DNA of 32,457 nucleotides, taken from the IMG/VR virus record IMGVR_UViG_3300025655_000163, positions 1-32,457 of that record. The stretch is one strand, 5' to 3'. This document shows positions 30,020 through 32,457 of this stretch, piece by piece; position 1 is the first letter of the stretch, and every line of letters begins with the position of its first letter. Position numbers and translations under genes: made by a program. Source of the stretch: a virus. The notes beneath the pieces are model-generated. The model made no database searches, was not told the DNA's origin, and was given only the letters and a program-made list of their open reading frames with translations.

Positions 30020-30471
30020 TGGCAGCTATACCAGAAGCACATAAATTAAAAGTTGATAAATTTAGAGATTTTTTAAGAGATAGGGAAGAATTAAACATAC
30101 TAATAGAAAAACAAGAATCTACTGATTTGGATTTATATCAAGCCTTACAAGATGGGCTAGATGCCATTAATTACGAGTATGGGTACCAGACTTCGTATAC
30201 GCTTGATGATTTCCCATCTTGGAAGATTTTAAGAGATGCAGCAACTTTAGAAGTATTAACCAGCGCAGGGATACACAGTGCTAGAAATCAGTTATCGTAT
30301 AACGATGCTGGCGGAGTTAATATACAAGATATAGATGTTTATGGTAGGTATATAAATTATTATAATGTATTAGTAAATAAAGTAAGAGCGGCTGTTACTA
30401 ACTTCAAGATGCAGAAGAATATTGACGATGCATACGGAGGGTCAGAGTCGGCTTATAGTAACTTATGGTAA
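30019..30471 (+). CDS. Head-tail connector/adaptor-like protein
   Basis: 150 residues, helical. It is composed of charged helices (KFRDFLRDREELNILIEKQE), a Tyr-rich loop (NYEYGYQTSYTLDDFPSW) and a C-terminal helix. Its size, acidity and location a few genes after the capsid fit a head completion or adaptor protein of the HK97 gp6 type. The assignment is by context. Its end overlaps the next gene by seven bases at ATGGTAA, the same arrangement as terL and the helicase. Confidence 0.6.
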   Translation: MAAIPEAHKLKVDKFRDFLRDREELNILIEKQESTDLDLYQALQDGLDAINYEYGYQTSYTLDDFPSWKILRDAATLEVLTSAGIHSARNQLSYNDAGGVNIQDIDVYGRYINYYNVLVNKVRAAVTNFKMQKNIDDAYGGSESAYSNLW

Positions 30472-31265
30472 CTATTGATAAAATTACAGTCAGGTCTCAT
30501 GACCTTACATCTCTTACTGTTTCCTGGACATTTGAGGAAACCTGGGAGAGCCTTGATCCATATTATGTAAACATATATCGTAGTGCTAATGATCCACAGT
30601 ATTCGTCTGGAAACTTTGAGTTATTGGTTTCAGGGCTAGACCCATCAGCAGTAAATGAATATGAAGACACTAGTGTTAGTGGGTATTTAACATATAAATG
30701 GCATGATTTTTATTATACTGTTGTGCCATTTAAAGTGACTACCGGGGTTTCAGGCGTAGCGGGAACTCCCGCTAGATTAGAAACTTCTATGGATCTTAAG
30801 GCCAAAGAGATAATTAGAAGAAAAACTATTGCACTGAGAAATGATTTTGGTGGAAAAACATTTTTACTGCTAAAAAGAAAGAAAACAGGGACACGATGCT
30901 CGGTTTGTTGGGACACTGTTTTACAAAGAAGGACAACAGAAAATTGTAAGACCTGTTATGACACCGGGTGGGTTGGGGGTTATTGGGCTCCTATACAAAT
31001 GCAGGGAAGTATTGGCGCAGCACCAAGAGCTACTCTTATAAACTTATTCGGTGAGTGGGAACAGCAGGATACTTTTTTAAGGATGGGCTCCAAACCTGTA
31101 CTATCCCCACAAGATATTATTGTTGATGAGCAAAATCGTAGGTGGAGAGTAATAGAGAGTAGGCCTACCGAAAAGGGTCAATACATTATACAGCAACAAG
31201 TAAGATTAAAGAGAATTGATAATACAGATATTATATTGGAGTATCCTATAACATGGCCACAATAA
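30465..31265 (+). CDS. FN3 and zinc-ribbon neck protein
   Basis: 266 residues. Residues 5-100 read as an FN3-type beta sandwich (LTSLTVSWTF, YYVNIYRS, FYYTVVPF). C145-x2-C148 and C161-x2-C164 form a likely zinc ribbon (TRCSVCWDTV, ENCKTCYDTG). The C-terminal part (175-266; PVLSPQDIIVD, RWRVIESRPTE) resembles stopper/connector folds of the neck. A modular protein, with the FN3 part perhaps a surface attachment. It overlaps both neighbours (7 and 13 bases). Confidence 0.6.
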   Translation: MVTIDKITVRSHDLTSLTVSWTFEETWESLDPYYVNIYRSANDPQYSSGNFELLVSGLDPSAVNEYEDTSVSGYLTYKWHDFYYTVVPFKVTTGVSGVAGTPARLETSMDLKAKEIIRRKTIALRNDFGGKTFLLLKRKKTGTRCSVCWDTVLQRRTTENCKTCYDTGWVGGYWAPIQMQGSIGAAPRATLINLFGEWEQQDTFLRMGSKPVLSPQDIIVDEQNRRWRVIESRPTEKGQYIIQQQVRLKRIDNTDIILEYPITWPQ

Positions 31266-31984
31266 ACAAAATAGCAGGTATGTTTGATCCCATTAGCACG
31301 GAATTATCTTCGGATATGTGGGAAGGGTTTAATCTAAAAAAAGAAGTTAAGAATATTATATTAGCAAGATTAAGCAAAATATTGCCGTATAGCCTGGATG
31401 TGTTTAGCAGTATAACTTTGATAGGATCTATGCTTGGGTACCAATATAATGACAGCAGTGATATAGATATAGGTATTCAGTTAAAACCAGAACACGATGA
31501 ACTATTTCTTAATATAAAAGAAATTTGTAAGGCAACCAATGGTTGGAACCTACCAGGTACAAAACATCCTATAAACTTCTTCCCATCAGTAAGTGCCAGA
31601 TTGTTTAGACTTGAAAACTTGACTGCTGGTTATGATTTGTTAAATGATACCTGGATAAAACTGCCCAGTAAACCTACATATTCGGAGCAGCACCAGTATG
31701 ATATGTCTATGCCCTATCTTAACTTAAGGAAAAATGAGCTAAAGAGGCAGTTAAACCAATTAGTAAAAAATCCCAACAAGGAACAAGAAGCAGTTGAAGT
31801 CGCAAAGGAGTTTGCAAGACTTGATATGGATAGAAAGAGGAGCTATGATTATCCAGGAATTAAAGGTGGAACTCGCTCAATAAATAATGCCGCGTTTAAG
31901 TACTCTCTAAAATCGTTAGATGAGCCCGTAATAGAAGCCTTATATCACATACTTAAGTCTAAAGGCTTGACTTTCTACGAATAA
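31253..31984 (+). CDS. Nucleotidyltransferase-fold protein
   Basis: 243 residues. LIGSMLGYQYNDSSDIDIGI (57-75) contains the GS and DxD (D70, D72) signature of the MNT/pol-beta nucleotidyltransferase fold. The position of the third acid is a candidate HPINFF with Asn, not Asp, so activity is uncertain. The C-terminal 90 residues are helical and basic. It overlaps the neck protein gene by 13 bases, and lies inside a structural operon. A regulator of assembly or a modifier of host tRNA or proteins can be imagined; none is shown. Confidence 0.65.
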   Translation: MATINKIAGMFDPISTELSSDMWEGFNLKKEVKNIILARLSKILPYSLDVFSSITLIGSMLGYQYNDSSDIDIGIQLKPEHDELFLNIKEICKATNGWNLPGTKHPINFFPSVSARLFRLENLTAGYDLLNDTWIKLPSKPTYSEQHQYDMSMPYLNLRKNELKRQLNQLVKNPNKEQEAVEVAKEFARLDMDRKRSYDYPGIKGGTRSINNAAFKYSLKSLDEPVIEALYHILKSKGLTFYE

Positions 31985-32010
31985 TATAATATACTTTAGC
32001 AACGAATATT

Positions 32011-32178
32011 ATGAATGTTGTATTAGTTCCAAAATATGAAGACCAGGTGTCTGATGATTTTATCCAAATAAGAGAACTTGAAAACAAGCTCTTAATTGAG
32101 GCTTTTAATAAGCAGAACAAGCAACCAGATAATTTATCTACTTATCTAACTCCAAAAATGGATGTGTGGGAACTGTGA
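32011..32178 (+). CDS. Small neck-region protein
   Basis: 55 residues, MNVVLVPKYEDQVSDD at the start and TYLTPKMDVWEL at the end, acidic and helical. Its TGA overlaps the next GTG start. No Shine-Dalgarno site is clear. Function unknown. Confidence 0.6.
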   Translation: MNVVLVPKYEDQVSDDFIQIRELENKLLIEAFNKQNKQPDNLSTYLTPKMDVWEL

Positions 32179-32457
32179 GTGAGTCTTCAGTAATCAGAGA
32201 GCCCTCAGATTTTAGCTTAGCTATTAATGATTCGATATGGATAAAAAGATTTTTTTTAAGTTTTCTTCAGGCATATTTCCAGGAGCATACTAAATATACC
32301 TGGAAATATAGTTCACACGATACTGGAATCATTATAGTTGATAAATTTGCTATGGATTTAGATGTGGTTAGTAAAAAACCAGCATTAGTTCTTAGCAGGG
32401 GGCCGATGAGGTGGATGAATACGAGCATAGGTCAAAGATCGTACGTTGACCTGATAA
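32175..32457 (+). CDS. Neck or tail-completion protein (5' part)
   Basis: A GTG start overlaps the previous stop (GTGA), and the frame stays open for 94 codons to the window end. The visible sequence (AINDSIWIKRFFLSFLQAYF, IIIVDKFAMDLDVV, PALVLSRGPMRWM) has an alpha-beta pattern common in phage head-tail joining or tail-terminator proteins. The length is not known because the gene runs off the window. Confidence 0.6.
   Translation, partial: MSESSVIREPSDFSLAINDSIWIKRFFLSFLQAYFQEHTKYTWKYSSHDTGIIIVDKFAMDLDVVSKKPALVLSRGPMRWMNTSIGQRSYVDLI

Overview
The window looks like a stretch of a double-stranded DNA tailed-phage (Caudoviricetes) genome, covering the packaging, head and neck genes plus accessory genes. 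The main evidence is a large terminase with a complete intein, a T4-gp21-like prohead protease, an HK97-fold-type major capsid protein, small neck/connector genes, tightly packed overlapping reading frames, and almost no non-coding DNA. The host is not clear. Lipoproteins with LSC lipoboxes and a streptopain-type (C10) protease suggest a Gram-negative host, perhaps of the Bacteroidota/FCB group. However, the readable promoters are of the ordinary TTGACA-N17-TATAAT type rather than the Bacteroidota type, so I leave the host open.

Region 1 (about 1-11,600) is an accessory region with genes on both strands. The minus-strand genes are short units. Most have a good Shine-Dalgarno site, an upstream GGTATAAGAA box, and often a GC-rich hairpin plus T-run terminator. 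They encode a lipoprotein, a small membrane protein, a metallophosphoesterase, a GIY-YIG-type nuclease, a complete ClpP protease and several unknowns. The plus-strand genes between them encode two paralogous HExxE proteins, a possible protein-kinase-fold protein, an HEXXH protein, a secreted C10 cysteine protease and a beta-rich structural-type protein. Several plus-strand promoters sit so close to the ATG that the mRNA should be leaderless.

Region 2 (about 11,650-17,260) is entirely plus-strand and holds modular proteins. These share a short motif, L-x-F-[HYR]-K-x-A, and several carry glycine/alanine-rich hydrophobic segments. One ORF is a tandem three-module fusion with a ribosome-binding site and ATG at each module boundary. 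A LigD-like 3'-phosphoesterase/ATP-dependent ligase fusion lies in the same operon and ends in the same motif.

Region 3 (17,291-29,400) is the packaging and head module: TerL with a LAGLIDADG intein inside its Walker A motif, an SNF2-type helicase, two unknown proteins, a 972-residue prohead-protease fusion, small acidic paralogues, a likely scaffold, a likely decoration protein and the major capsid protein, closed by a strong terminator. No portal protein was recognised. Region 4 (29,400-end) starts at a new promoter with a gene that appears frameshifted in a C-tract. It continues with neck/connector-type genes, including an FN3 plus zinc-ribbon connector and a nucleotidyltransferase-fold protein, and runs off the window end.

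The most unusual features are: (a) the repeated LGFHKxA motif and the modular, possibly polyprotein, virion genes that carry it; (b) the PE-ligase in the virion operon; (c) the intein splitting Walker A with a non-canonical penultimate Lys; and (d) the leaderless, divergent promoter modules.
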